Positions 34,358 to 44,300 of a stretch of 64,000 nucleotides of DNA are shown piece after piece. The notes under the pieces were generated by a model that saw only the letters and a program-made list of their open reading frames with translations, searched no databases and was not told the origin of the DNA. Both the position numbers and the translations under genes were made by a program. Positions within the stretch are counted from its first letter, which is position 1; every line of letters starts with the position of its first letter. This DNA is from Aurantiacibacter sp. MUD11 (GTDB lineage: Bacteria; Pseudomonadota; Alphaproteobacteria; Sphingomonadales; Sphingomonadaceae), in the NCBI RefSeq assembly GCF_026967575.1, contig NZ_CP114054.1:2294001-2358000 (forward strand). The letters run 5' to 3'.

Positions 34358-35926
34358 GTGACTACTCTTTCCCGTTCGCTGATTCTCGGCGTTTCCGTAA
34401 TGACGCTGGCTGCCTGTGGCGCTGATGAAATCGTTTCGCCCGGCACCGGTGGCAATGTGACGATCAACAACGTCACCAACAACCCGGCCCCGACGCCCAC
34501 GCCGTCGCCGACGCCGACCGCCACGCTGGTAACCCCGGCCAACGGCTGCCCCACCATCGCCGACCCGCAGGGCCTGACCGATGAAGGCACCATCACTGGC
34601 CCCGAAGGCGAATGGCGCGTCTGCGCGACGCCGGATCGCTTCAACGTCTCCTCCACCCTGCCGCGCGTCGATGGCCTGCTCTATCGCCTGCCCGGCCAGG
34701 TCAATGTCGGCACCGACGGTGGCCCGGCTGATGTCGGCGCCGATACCGATGTCGAGCTGACCATCGAGCCCGGCGTGATTATCTACGCCAGCGGTTCGTC
34801 GTTCCTGAACGTCAACCGTGGCAACTCGATCGACGCCAACGGCACCGCCAGCATGCCGATCATCTTCACCAGCCGCGACAATATCCTGGGCCTCAACAAC
34901 GAGAACTCCTCGGGCCAGTGGGGCGGCGTCGTCCTCTCCGGCCGCGCCCCGGTGACCGACTGCTTCCAGCCGGCCGCCGTCCCGGGCACCGTCGATTGCG
35001 AACGCCAGGTGGAAGGTGCGGCTGCACCGACCTTCTTCGGCGGCGCGACCAACGACGACTCGTCGGGTTCGCTCAGCTATGTGCAGATCCGCTATTCGGG
35101 CTTCGTCCTGTCGGGCGACAACGAGCTGCAGTCGCTGACCACGGGCGGCACCGGTACCGGCACCTCGATGAGCTACATCCAGTCGGTCAACTCGTCGGAT
35201 GACGGCGTCGAATTCTTCGGCGGCTTCGTCAATCTCGATCACCTGATCGTGGCCGGCGCGGAGGACGACTCGCTCGACACCGACACCGGCGTGAAGGCCA
35301 ACCTGCAGTACGTGCTGGTCGCCCAGCGCGACGGCATCGGTGACGCGATCATCGAGGCTGACTCGAACAACGGCCTGGAAGACCAGACCCCGCGCCAGAA
35401 CACGCAGGTGAGCAACTTCACCTTCATCCAGCGCAAGACCGACGACCAGGTGGTCCGCATCCGCGGTGGTGCCGACTATGGCTTGTCGAACGGTGTCATC
35501 TTCGATGCGACCGGCGCCACGCCTTGCATCCGCATCGACCTCGACGAGACCATCCGCGCCGCAAACGCCGGCCTCGACGATGTCGGCCCGCCGACCTTCA
35601 ACTCGGTGGCGCTGGATTGCACCACCAACTTCCGCGACGGCAGCGGTGGCGTGACCGCCGCGCAGGCCGAGGCGATCTTCGATGCCGGTACCGGCAACGA
35701 CAAGGCCTACACCCACTCGATCGTGAACGGTTACCTGAACGGTGCCAACGAGGACGGTTACGCGCCGATCTTCGACGCCACCGCACTGTCGAGCTTCTTC
35801 GACACCGTCACCTTCATCGGGGCGGTCTCGGCGGCCGATGACTGGACCCAGGGCTGGACCTGCGATTCCGCCGCGCTGACCTTCGGCAACAACACCGGCA
35901 GCTGCCTCGGCATCCCGGTCTTCTGA
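34358..35926 (+). CDS. secreted beta-rich lipoprotein of unknown function
   Basis: A 522-residue protein. The signal LILGVSVMTLAAC has a lipobox. A Pro/Thr-rich linker follows (PAPTPTPSPTPTATL), then a domain with repeated short beta-strand turns (ILGLNNENSSGQWGGVVLSG; SSDDGVEFFGGFVNLDHLIV; AGAEDDSLDTDTGVKANLQY) that suggest a right-handed beta-helix. GTG 34358 is 11 bases after GAGGGG; a TTG at 34340 is less likely. Related lipoproteins often sit beside TonB receptors and may capture a ligand at the surface. It precedes the TonB receptor, with a strong terminator between them. Confidence 0.8.
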   Translation: MTTLSRSLILGVSVMTLAACGADEIVSPGTGGNVTINNVTNNPAPTPTPSPTPTATLVTPANGCPTIADPQGLTDEGTITGPEGEWRVCATPDRFNVSSTLPRVDGLLYRLPGQVNVGTDGGPADVGADTDVELTIEPGVIIYASGSSFLNVNRGNSIDANGTASMPIIFTSRDNILGLNNENSSGQWGGVVLSGRAPVTDCFQPAAVPGTVDCERQVEGAAAPTFFGGATNDDSSGSLSYVQIRYSGFVLSGDNELQSLTTGGTGTGTSMSYIQSVNSSDDGVEFFGGFVNLDHLIVAGAEDDSLDTDTGVKANLQYVLVAQRDGIGDAIIEADSNNGLEDQTPRQNTQVSNFTFIQRKTDDQVVRIRGGADYGLSNGVIFDATGATPCIRIDLDETIRAANAGLDDVGPPTFNSVALDCTTNFRDGSGGVTAAQAEAIFDAGTGNDKAYTHSIVNGYLNGANEDGYAPIFDATALSSFFDTVTFIGAVSAADDWTQGWTCDSAALTFGNNTGSCLGIPVF

Positions 35927-35934
35927 TGATGCGC

Positions 35935-35993
35935 AGGAGGGGGAGCGTTCGCGCGGCCTTGGGCCACGCGCCGCTTCCCCTCCCGCTTTTTTT
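35935..35993 (+). terminator. rho-independent terminator between lipoprotein and TonB receptor genes
   Basis: A G-rich arm (GGAGGGGGAGCG) pairs with CGCTTCCCCTCCC, with an inner GCG-CGGCC/GGCC-CGC stem, followed by seven T (35987-35993). It would stop most transcripts after the lipoprotein, letting it be made in excess over the receptor. Confidence 0.85.
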
Positions 35994-36047
35994 GCCGGCG
36001 GGCCGCATGGCTCGCCCTGACTTTTCGGATCGACCCATGAGGGATTC

Positions 36048-38720
36048 ATGAACATGACCACTGGCAAGCGGCTGGCGGGGCTGCTGTTGCTCACCACCGC
36101 GCTCACCATGCCCAGCGCGGCTTTTGCACAAGATGTCGGCGCTGAAACCGACGAGGAACTGCCGCAGGACGACGAGCAGGTCGAAGAACCCGATGTTTCG
36201 ATCCCCGGCGGTTCCATCATCGTTACCGGCCGCATCAATCGCAATCCGGAGCGCAACTCCTCGCAGGTCGTGAACGTGCTCTCTACCGAGCAGATCGCGC
36301 GGACGGGTGAAGGCGACATCGCCGGCGCGCTGGCCCGCGTCACCGGCCTGTCGGTGCAGGGCGACGGCTTCGTCTTCGTGCGCGGCCTCGGCGATCGCTA
36401 TTCGCTGGCGCTGCTCAACGGCCTGCCGCTGCCCTCGCCGCAGCCGCTCAGCCGCGTGGTCCCGCTCGACATCTTCCCCACCAACGTAGTCGCTTCCAGC
36501 CTGGTGCAGAAGACCTATTCCGCCAACTTCCCGGGTGAATTCGGCGGCGGCGTGATCAACCTCACCACCCGCGCCATTCCCGACGAGAGCTTCCTCGAGA
36601 TCAGCGGCGGCCTCAGCGGCAACACCGAAACCACCTTCCATAATGGCCTGAGCTATTACGGGTCGGACTTCGACTGGTTCGGCTTCGATGATGGCACGCG
36701 CGACGTCCCGCCCGCGCTGCAGACCTATTTCGACAGCGGCCTGCGCATGAGCGACGTGCCGCTCGACCCCGAACAGAACATCGGCGGAGCACCGTTCACG
36801 CAGCTCGATATCGCCAAGCAACTGGGCAACCCCAACCTGATCCTGCTGCAGAAGATTGGCGACATCCCGGCCAACTGGTCGGCTGGCCTGACGGCCGGCA
36901 CCTCGGTCGATGTCGGTTCGGACGGCGTGCTGGGCATGGTGCTGACCGGCTCGATCAGCAACAGCTGGCGCACCCGCGACATCGCCTCGCAATCGATCCT
37001 GGCGGGCTTCACGCTCGACAGCGACTTCCGCGATCTCGTCACCGACAACTCGGTACTGGTGAATGCCCTCCTCGGCTTCGGGCTGGAATTCGGCGACCAT
37101 CGCATCCGCTGGACCAACCTGTTCATCCGCGACAATTCCAAGCTCGCGCGCCTGTCCGAAGGCGAGGACTTCCAGGACGACGACTCCATCCAGCAGCAGC
37201 AGACCGCCTGGTACGAACGCCAGCTAATCGACACGCAGCTGGTGGCGGAACTGGAGTTCGGCGACCTCGGCGTGGAGCTGCGTGGCGGCTATGCCCGCAC
37301 CGATCGCGAGGCGCCGTATGAGTACACCTTTACCTATGTGCGCGATAGCGCCCAGGGTCCGCTCAGCGACCAGTTCATCAACGTGCTCGACCGTCAGACG
37401 GGTGACGCCTCGGTGGTGTTCTCCGACCTGCAGGAAGAGCTCTACGCCGGCGGTATCGACCTCAGCTATCCGATCTTCGACAGCTTCGCACTGACGGTCG
37501 GCTATGCCTACAGCGATACCGAACGTTTTTCGGCACGCCGCGAGTTCCTGTTCAACGCGCCGACCAGCTTCCCCGATGCGGTGGGCCTGCTGCGGCCGGA
37601 CCTGCTGCTGGGCGACGCGATCATCGACTACTTCGATATCGGCCTGATCGAATCCACCCAGACCGACCCGGCCTTCGAGGCCGGACTGACGATCCACGCC
37701 GGTTACGGCAAGATCAACTGGGAGCCGGTGCTGGGCGTCCAGCTGGATGTCGGTGTGCGCTACGAGGATGCCGAACAGACCGTCGATCCGGTCGAGGTGT
37801 TCAACACGCCGCTCAATTCCGCCAGCTCGACCGCGCTCAACAACGATTACTGGCTGCCCGCGGCCACGATCACCGTCGAGCCGATGGATAACCTGCAACT
37901 GCGCGCCAATGCCAGCCGCACGCTAGCCCGTCCGCAGTTCCGCGAGCTGATCTTCCAGACCTACTACGACCCGGAAACCAATCGCCAGTTCAACGGCAAC
38001 CCGTTCCTGGTGGATAGCGAGCTGCTCAACTTCGAACTGCGCGGCGAATATTACTTCGGCGGCAGCGACCGGATTTCGCTGGCCGGCTTCTACAAGGATA
38101 TCGACAATCCGATCGAAGCCTTCTCCAGCTTCTCCGACAACAACCAGCTGACCAGCTTCGCCAATGCGCCCAGCGCTACGCTATGGGGTGTCGAGGCGGA
38201 CCTGCAGTACACCTTCGACCTCTACAACTGGGGCGGCTTCTTCGAGACCAAGGAACTGGTGCTGGTGACGAACTACACCTACACCAATTCCGAAATCTCG
38301 GTGGCGACGGGCGACATCACCCGCCTGTTCCCGGGCGGCGATACGCCTGCCAGCAACCTGTTCACCGACGGTGTCCCGCTGACCGGCCAGTCCGACCACC
38401 TGGTCAATGCCCAGCTGACGCTGGAGGACATCGACCAGCTGCAGCAGTTCACGGTGCTGGTATCCTACGCCAGCGAACGCGTGACCAGCCGCGGTACTTC
38501 CGGGCTGCCGGACGTGATCGAGGATCCGGGCCTGCAGATCGATCTGGTCGCGCGCCAGGGCTTCGACCTGTGGGGCAACGAGGTGGAGCTGAAGCTGGAG
38601 GCCCGCAATATCCTGGGTCGCCGCTACGAGGAGTTCCAGACCGACGGCACCAACCGTGCGGACATCAACTCCTACGATCGCGGCACCGAACTGGCGGCCT
38701 CGCTGTCGATCACTTTCTGA
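36048..38720 (+). CDS. TonB-dependent receptor
   Basis: An 890-residue receptor with a signal peptide (ALTMPSAAFAQ), an acidic linker, and a plug with GRINRNPERNSSQVVNVLST and GEFGGGVINLTTRAI. The long barrel ends in Phe (ELAASLSITF). The plug pattern (VRGLGDRYSLALLNGLPLPS) is that of receptors common in sphingomonads and Caulobacter, often without a known ligand. It is downstream of the beta-rich lipoprotein, with which it may form a surface capture and import pair. Phosphate-linked control is suggested only by the nearby Pho-like sites. Confidence 0.9.
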   Translation: MNMTTGKRLAGLLLLTTALTMPSAAFAQDVGAETDEELPQDDEQVEEPDVSIPGGSIIVTGRINRNPERNSSQVVNVLSTEQIARTGEGDIAGALARVTGLSVQGDGFVFVRGLGDRYSLALLNGLPLPSPQPLSRVVPLDIFPTNVVASSLVQKTYSANFPGEFGGGVINLTTRAIPDESFLEISGGLSGNTETTFHNGLSYYGSDFDWFGFDDGTRDVPPALQTYFDSGLRMSDVPLDPEQNIGGAPFTQLDIAKQLGNPNLILLQKIGDIPANWSAGLTAGTSVDVGSDGVLGMVLTGSISNSWRTRDIASQSILAGFTLDSDFRDLVTDNSVLVNALLGFGLEFGDHRIRWTNLFIRDNSKLARLSEGEDFQDDDSIQQQQTAWYERQLIDTQLVAELEFGDLGVELRGGYARTDREAPYEYTFTYVRDSAQGPLSDQFINVLDRQTGDASVVFSDLQEELYAGGIDLSYPIFDSFALTVGYAYSDTERFSARREFLFNAPTSFPDAVGLLRPDLLLGDAIIDYFDIGLIESTQTDPAFEAGLTIHAGYGKINWEPVLGVQLDVGVRYEDAEQTVDPVEVFNTPLNSASSTALNNDYWLPAATITVEPMDNLQLRANASRTLARPQFRELIFQTYYDPETNRQFNGNPFLVDSELLNFELRGEYYFGGSDRISLAGFYKDIDNPIEAFSSFSDNNQLTSFANAPSATLWGVEADLQYTFDLYNWGGFFETKELVLVTNYTYTNSEISVATGDITRLFPGGDTPASNLFTDGVPLTGQSDHLVNAQLTLEDIDQLQQFTVLVSYASERVTSRGTSGLPDVIEDPGLQIDLVARQGFDLWGNEVELKLEARNILGRRYEEFQTDGTNRADINSYDRGTELAASLSITF

Positions 38721-38744
38721 CAGTCGCCTACAGGGGGCGATAAC

Positions 38745-38781
38745 GAACGGCTTCCGTCGCGAGACGGGAGCCGTTCTTCTT
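38745..38781 (+). terminator. rho-independent terminator after TonB receptor
   Basis: A near-perfect 14-bp stem (GAACGGCT... against ...AGCCGTTC) closes on a GCGA tetraloop and runs into TTCTTT. It ends the plus-strand lipoprotein/receptor unit against the convergent regulator gene. Confidence 0.85.
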
Positions 38782-38799
38782 TGCTGGTCGGTATCGAGC

Positions 38800-39474
38800 C
38801 TAGATCAGGTCGAGTACGTAGCCGCGGCCGTGGACGGTGCGCAGCAGCTCGCCCGCACCGACGTGGCGCAGGCCCTGCCGCAGTCGCTTGATCCACACAT
38901 CGACGGTACGCAGGTACTCGGGATCGCCATCCTTGCCGAGCGCGTCGACGAGTTCCTGCCGCGTCAGCACGCGGTTGGGGTTCTCCGCCATGAAGCGCAG
39001 CACGCGGAATTCGTTGGGTCGCAGCGTGACGAGTTGCCCCCGCCAGCAGGCCTGTTCGCCAGCGATGTTGATCTGCAGGTCGCCCAGGTCGAGCATGCGC
39101 CTCGCCGGTGTCGCCGGACCCAGCGCAAACAGGGCCAGGACCCGGTCGAGCATGGCCTGCCGGTCCAGCGGCCCGACGGCATAGTCATCGGCACCCGCCT
39201 TCAGCGCACGGCGCCGGTCTTCCGGGTCATCCTCGTCCAGCACCATGGTGACATGCGCATCGCGCATGCGCGCGTCGGACCGCAGCCGGCGGACCATTTC
39301 CAGGCCCGACAGTTCCTCCATCACCCAGTCGACGAATACCCAGGCCCGGCCGTCGACCAGCCGATTCGGCCCCTCAGGCTGCAGGTGCGCGAAGGTGAAC
39401 AGGGTCTCGCCCTGCTGAAAGTCCTCGAACCGCGCGGCGGCCGCGTCTGTCGTGAAAATGAAAGTGCGAAGCAT
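38800..39474 (-). CDS. OmpR/PhoB-type response regulator with degenerate receiver
   Basis: A 224-residue regulator. The receiver has a possible phospho-acceptor Asp49 (VFVDW), but only one acidic residue at the first strand end. The switch Lys of KPF is replaced (YAVGPLD). The C-terminal winged helix is typical of PhoB/OmpR (LRPNEFRVLRFMAENPNRVL; then RTVDVWIKRLRQGL; then LLRTVHGRGYVLD). It is probably a DNA-binding regulator of the neighbouring lipoprotein/TonB genes, perhaps phosphorylation-independent. No histidine kinase is nearby. Confidence 0.88.
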   Translation of the reverse strand: MLRTFIFTTDAAAARFEDFQQGETLFTFAHLQPEGPNRLVDGRAWVFVDWVMEELSGLEMVRRLRSDARMRDAHVTMVLDEDDPEDRRRALKAGADDYAVGPLDRQAMLDRVLALFALGPATPARRMLDLGDLQINIAGEQACWRGQLVTLRPNEFRVLRFMAENPNRVLTRQELVDALGKDGDPEYLRTVDVWIKRLRQGLRHVGAGELLRTVHGRGYVLDLI

Positions 39475-39518
39475 GTCCCGAACCTGCTGGTGTCGTCCGG
39501 ATTGTCTGCCTCGCCAGC

Positions 39519-39536
39519 ATGACCATCCTATGACAC
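39519..39536 (-). promoter_or_regulatory. PhoB-box-like direct repeat upstream of the regulator gene
   Basis: On the minus strand GTGTCATAGGATGGTCAT has two GTCAT units spaced exactly 11 bases apart, matching the PhoB direct-repeat geometry and 13 of 18 positions of the E. coli consensus as I recall it. It lies 45-62 bases before the regulator ATG, suggesting PhoB control or autoregulation. Confidence 0.5.
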
Positions 39537-39560
39537 CGCAGGGCGGGAATTTCGGACTGG

Positions 39561-41069
39561 CTACATCGCCGGCGCCGGGCAGTAGCGGGCCAGGTACTGG
39601 CCGTGGCCGGGCATGTGCTGGACGAAGAAGCGCACGGATTTCTCGATCTCGTCGAGCTCATGGCGCGCCTTCTCCTGGTCCAGGGCCTCTGCCATCGCGT
39701 TATGGCCCCGCATATGGATGCCCTGGCCCATCATCACCGCGGCCCAGCTGGTCTCGGTGAACAGCTCGTCCTCCTCGCGGAAGACCTGGCCATTCATCTT
39801 GAACAGCTCGACCTTCTCGGTGAGGCTGTCGGGCACGCTCATCGTGCGGCAGTAATTCCAGAACTCGGAATCGTCGCGCGTCGTGGCGTTGTAGTGCAGG
39901 ATCAGGAAGTCGCGGATCTTCTCGTATTCCTTCACCGTCAGCCGGTTGAAGGTGTTGGCCTGGGCCTCGGTCACGCCGTCCATCGAAAGCAGCGCCATCA
40001 GCTTGTTGATGCCGGTGTTGATGAGGTGGATCGAGGTCGATTCCAGCGGCTCCATGAAGCCTGCGGCAAGGCCGATGGCGATCACGTTCTTGTTCCAGAA
40101 TTTCTTGCGCCGCCCGGTCACGAAGCGAAGGTGGTTGGGCTCGGCCGTCGGCTTGCCGGCCATGTTCTTCACCAGGATGTCGGTCGCCTCGTCGGCATCC
40201 ATGAAGGCGTCGCAATAGACATGGCCGTTGCCGTTGCGATGCTGCAGCGGCACCTGCCACTGCCAGCCTGCCGAATGGGCGGTGGCGCGGGTGAAGGGCG
40301 GGGGCGGGCTGCCGTCGTCGCGGTTGCAGGGCAGGGCCACGGCGCGGTTGCAGGGCAGCCAGTGGGTCCAGTCCTCATAGCCGGTTTCCAGCGTCTGTTC
40401 GATCAGCAGTCCGCGAAAGCCCGAGCAATCCACGAACAGATCGCCGGCAATGGTCTGTCCGCTCTCGAGCTTGACCGACGTGACGAAGCCGGATTCCGGA
40501 TCCTGCTGCACGTCGACGACCTTGCCTTCCTGCCGCACCACGCCCCGCTTCTCGGCGAATTTGCGCAGGAAGCCGGCGTAGGCGGTGGCATTGATGTGAT
40601 AGGCATAGTTGACCGGCGGCAGATCGTCGCGGCGCATGTCCTGCGTCTTGGCGAACTTGCCGAAATAGGCAGCCATGGTCTCGATATTGAAGGCCTGGAT
40701 GGGACGGTTGTCCCCCTGCTGGCGGAAGTGATGCCAGATATGCAGGAAGGTGATCCCGCCGATGGGATAGCCGTAGTTGCCGAACGGGTGGATGTAGCTG
40801 TCGCCCAGCTTGCCCCAGTTCTCGAACTGGATGCCGAGCTTGAAGGTGCCCTGGACGGCCGCCATCATCTCCGCCTCTTCCACGCCGAGGAGCCGCTGGA
40901 ATTCGACAAATGGCGGGATCGTGGCTTCACCGACGCCTACGGTGCCGATCATTTCCGACTCGATCAGCGTGACGTTGAGATCATGCCCCTCGCGCAGGCG
41001 GGACAGCGCCGCCGCAGTCATCCATCCGGCCGTACCACCGCCGACAACCACAATGTTCTTTAAAGCCAT
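39561..41069 (-). CDS. flavin-dependent tryptophan-halogenase-family protein
   Basis: A 502-residue FAD-binding protein. It has the N-terminal GGGTAG nucleotide loop, VGVGEAT, the halogenase catalytic lysine Lys77 (GTFKLGI), a WxWxxP motif variant (GWQWQVP) and EPLESTSIH with the catalytic Glu near 340. All signature residues of the PrnA-type family are present. Such genes are frequent next to sugar TonB receptors in sphingomonads and their in vivo substrate is unknown. ATG 41069 starts the domain at once. It is divergent from the big TonB receptor, sharing the LacI-type operator region. Confidence 0.9.
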   Translation of the reverse strand: MALKNIVVVGGGTAGWMTAAALSRLREGHDLNVTLIESEMIGTVGVGEATIPPFVEFQRLLGVEEAEMMAAVQGTFKLGIQFENWGKLGDSYIHPFGNYGYPIGGITFLHIWHHFRQQGDNRPIQAFNIETMAAYFGKFAKTQDMRRDDLPPVNYAYHINATAYAGFLRKFAEKRGVVRQEGKVVDVQQDPESGFVTSVKLESGQTIAGDLFVDCSGFRGLLIEQTLETGYEDWTHWLPCNRAVALPCNRDDGSPPPPFTRATAHSAGWQWQVPLQHRNGNGHVYCDAFMDADEATDILVKNMAGKPTAEPNHLRFVTGRRKKFWNKNVIAIGLAAGFMEPLESTSIHLINTGINKLMALLSMDGVTEAQANTFNRLTVKEYEKIRDFLILHYNATTRDDSEFWNYCRTMSVPDSLTEKVELFKMNGQVFREEDELFTETSWAAVMMGQGIHMRGHNAMAEALDQEKARHELDEIEKSVRFFVQHMPGHGQYLARYCPAPAM

Positions 41070-41203
41070 TTCTTGTCGCAATCCTCTCGTACCCGGCAAG
41101 TCTAGCGCGCTTCCCGGACCATCGCAAAATCGCCCGAAAGTCTAGGATGCGCGCACCCTGCCGGACCTGCTACTGCAAAAATGATACACATCTCACGGCT
41201 AAT

Positions 41204-41217
41204 TGTGAACGTTCATT
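41204..41217. promoter_or_regulatory. LacI-family operator 1 (TonB receptor/halogenase divergent promoter)
   Basis: The perfect 10-base palindrome TGAACGTTCA (41206-41215) is centred on CG in the AACGTT form typical of LacI-family sites. Its centre is 22 bases (two helical turns) from the next operator. A LacI regulator is encoded 3.8 kb downstream. Confidence 0.65.
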
Positions 41218-41225
41218 TTTGGGGT

Positions 41226-41239
41226 TGTGAACGCTAACA
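41226..41239. promoter_or_regulatory. LacI-family operator 2
   Basis: TGTGAACGCTAACA is an imperfect palindrome (TGT...ACA ends, central CG) of the general TGTTAGCGCTAACA type bound by LacI-family sugar regulators. It lies in phase with operator 1 (22 bases centre to centre), which would allow cooperative binding. Confidence 0.65.
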
Positions 41240-41336
41240 TTAGTGGTATGCAAGGCGTGATGTCCCGGGTGGGATATGTGTGTTTTGGAAGCGATCTAGT
41301 CTGAAAAATCCAGGCGGATCAAAGGGGAGGCCTTAA

Positions 41337-44300
41337 GTGTCAGCTCGAATCGTCAACCGTAATACCGTGACAGGTGGCCGCTTCCGCGCGCTCGCCGGTG
41401 TTTCCAGCCTTGCCCTGTGCATGGCCGTCAGCAACGTCGCTTTCGCGCAGGAAGCGCCGGAAGAGGAAGCTGACGAAACCGAAACCAACACCATCGTGGT
41501 GTCGGGCTTCCGGGCCTCGCTGCAGAGCGCGCAGGGCATCAAGGAAAATGCCGACACGTTCGTCGACGTGATTACCGCCGAAGACATCGGCGCGCTGCCT
41601 GACCGCTCGGTAACCGAAGCGCTGCAGCGTGTCCCGGGCGTCAACATCGGTCGCTTCGAAAAGCCGACCGACCCCGACCGCTTCTCGGTGGAAGGCACCG
41701 GCGTCATCATTCGCGGCCTTCCCTATGTCCGTTCGGAACTGAACGGCCGCGAGATCTTCTCCGCCACCGGTGGCCGCGTGCTCAGCTTCGAAGACGTGTC
41801 GCCCGAGCTGCTCGGCCGCGTCGAGGTCTTCAAGAACGTCACCGCCGACATGATCGAAGGCGCGATTGCTGGTACGGTGAACCTCGTCACCCGCAAGCCG
41901 CTCGACCGCCCCGGCCTGAACATCGCCGGTTCGTTCGAGATGAACTACGGCGACCTGCGCGAAGACTGGTCGCCCACCTACAACGCGCTGATTTCGAATA
42001 CCTTCGATACCGGCATCGGTACTTTCGGCCTGCAGGCTGCCTATTCGAACAGCGAATTGCGCAGCCGCACCGACGCCTCGCAGATCTCCGATCCCTGCTA
42101 CCGCGATCCCAGCGATTTCTCGCAGGGTTGTATCCGCTCGACCTTCGTGAGCTCGGGCGGCTTCGGTGACCAGCTGTTCGACGCGACCAACTTCCCGCCG
42201 TCTGGCTCGGTCATCGTTCCGCAGTATGCGAACGTGCGTACGACCGACCTGAACCGCGAGCGCGAAGCCATCTCGCTGATCGGTCAGTTCGAAAGCACCG
42301 ATGGTCGTTTCCTGCTTACCGCCGAGTATCTGCGTTCCGACACGACCTTTGGCACCGAGGAATTCGCGCTGCTGGGCCGTATCGACGACGGTGTCTCCTC
42401 GCCGAACCCGGCTGCCGGCAGCACCTGGACCTTCGACGAGAACGGCCTGCTCGAAACCGGCGTCCTGACCCAGAACGTCGGCGACATCTTCGCCAACCCG
42501 TTCGGTCGCGGTGGCATTCCGCTCGACGCCCTGCGCTTCGTGCGTGAAGCTCAGTCGGTGACCGAGGACTTCTCGATCGATATCGACATGGAGTTCAGCG
42601 ACCGGTTCCGCGCGACCTTCGAAGGCCAGTACATTACTTCCAACCTGACGCGTGATTCCGTCTTCGGTGCCACCAGCACCTGGGCCGACATCGCGCTCGA
42701 CCTGCGTGGCAGCGTGCCGGACATCCAGTTCATCGCGCCTCCGGGCAGCCCGGACGATTACTTCACCAGCGGCTTCTACACCTACTACTGGTTCGGCCTC
42801 GACAGCCGCGAAGCCAACGACGGCGAACTCTACAGCCTGCGTGCAGACTTCGAATACGACATCAGCGATGGCTTCTTCCGCGCCGTGCGTTTCGGTGGTC
42901 GCTGGTCCGAACGTGATCGTGCGACGCGCAACACCGACTTCAGCACCTGGGGCAACCTGTCTGCTCCGTGGGCAGGTCGCGGCGGTTGTACGCCTTGGGG
43001 CGAAGGCCCTGGCTGTCAGCCGGGCGCGCAGGGTACTGTTGCCCAGGACTGGAGCGGCGATGGCGTCGTGCAGTGCGAATGGGGTGAGTGCCCCGGTTAC
43101 ACGCCGGGCCGATTCTACATCGGCGGCCCGTTCCCCGGTAACGACAACTTCCTGGTTCCGGGCAACATCGATGGCATCGGTGGCGGTGCCTACATCGATG
43201 AATTCCCGGCCTATGCCAATTATCGCGATCCGTTCGCTGCCGGCTTCCAGCGGGGCAATTCGACGACTCCGATTCCCGGTGGCGGCGCATTCTTCTACGG
43301 CGGCGACGATTTCCTCGCGGAATATCTGGACGGTGTGACCGACCAGCAGTGGGACGAAATCACCACCTTCGGCCAGAGCCCCGAGCGCTTCAACCTCGGC
43401 GTCAACGGTCGTTCCTACACCGATCCGATCACCGGCGTGACCACGCAGTGTGATCCCTTCTGCCCGTTCGAAACGACGGACGTGATCGAAGTCACCAAGG
43501 CAGCCTATGCTCGCCTCGACTATGGCCACGATTTCGCCAACGGCTGGGCGCTCGAAGGCAACATCGGGCTCCGCTATGTCGAAACCACGGTGGAAACGGG
43601 CGGCCTGATCGGCTTCCCCAACCCGATCCGTTTCGATGATCCGGCTGGTAGCGGCAATGGCGACGGCGTCGTGACGGTCCAGGAAATCCAGGACTCGTGC
43701 CAGGCTCCGGCTGCGCCGGGCGTGCAGCGCGGCTTCTGTGATCCCTCCTTCGCTCCGCGACTGGCAGAGTTCGCAGCCGCCTATACCGGCGAGATCATCG
43801 ACGACAGCCGCGACATCACCTTCGACAATTGGCTGCCCAGCTTCAACGCAAGGCTGGACTTCGGTAACGGCATGCTGGTTCGTGCCGCAGTATCGAAGGG
43901 TATCTCGCGCCCCGACCTGATCCTGTTCCGTTCGGGCGGCGGCTTGGGCGACAACACCGGCAACCTGCTGCAGGCGGGTAACCTGCTTACCGGTCCGCTG
44001 TTCACGCTGCGTGGCGGCAACCGTAACCTGCGTCCGGTGGAATCCTGGAACTACGACCTCTCGTTCGAGTGGTACTTCGACACGGTCGGCTCACTCACCG
44101 CGTCGGTGTTCCTCAAGGACATCGAGGGCATCGTGAACACCGGTCTCGAGACCCGCACCTACACTGCGCCCAGCGGCGTCACCGTGGATGCGACCTTCCA
44201 GGGCCCGTTCAACGATCAGAGCGGTAACCTGAAGGGCTTCGAGATTGCCTACCAGCAGGTCTACGACTTCCTGCCGGGCTTCCTCGACGGTCTCGGCTCG

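Noticed and set aside
41340..43529. Long minus-strand frame opposite the large TonB receptor
   Set aside because: Antisense shadow; no family signatures.
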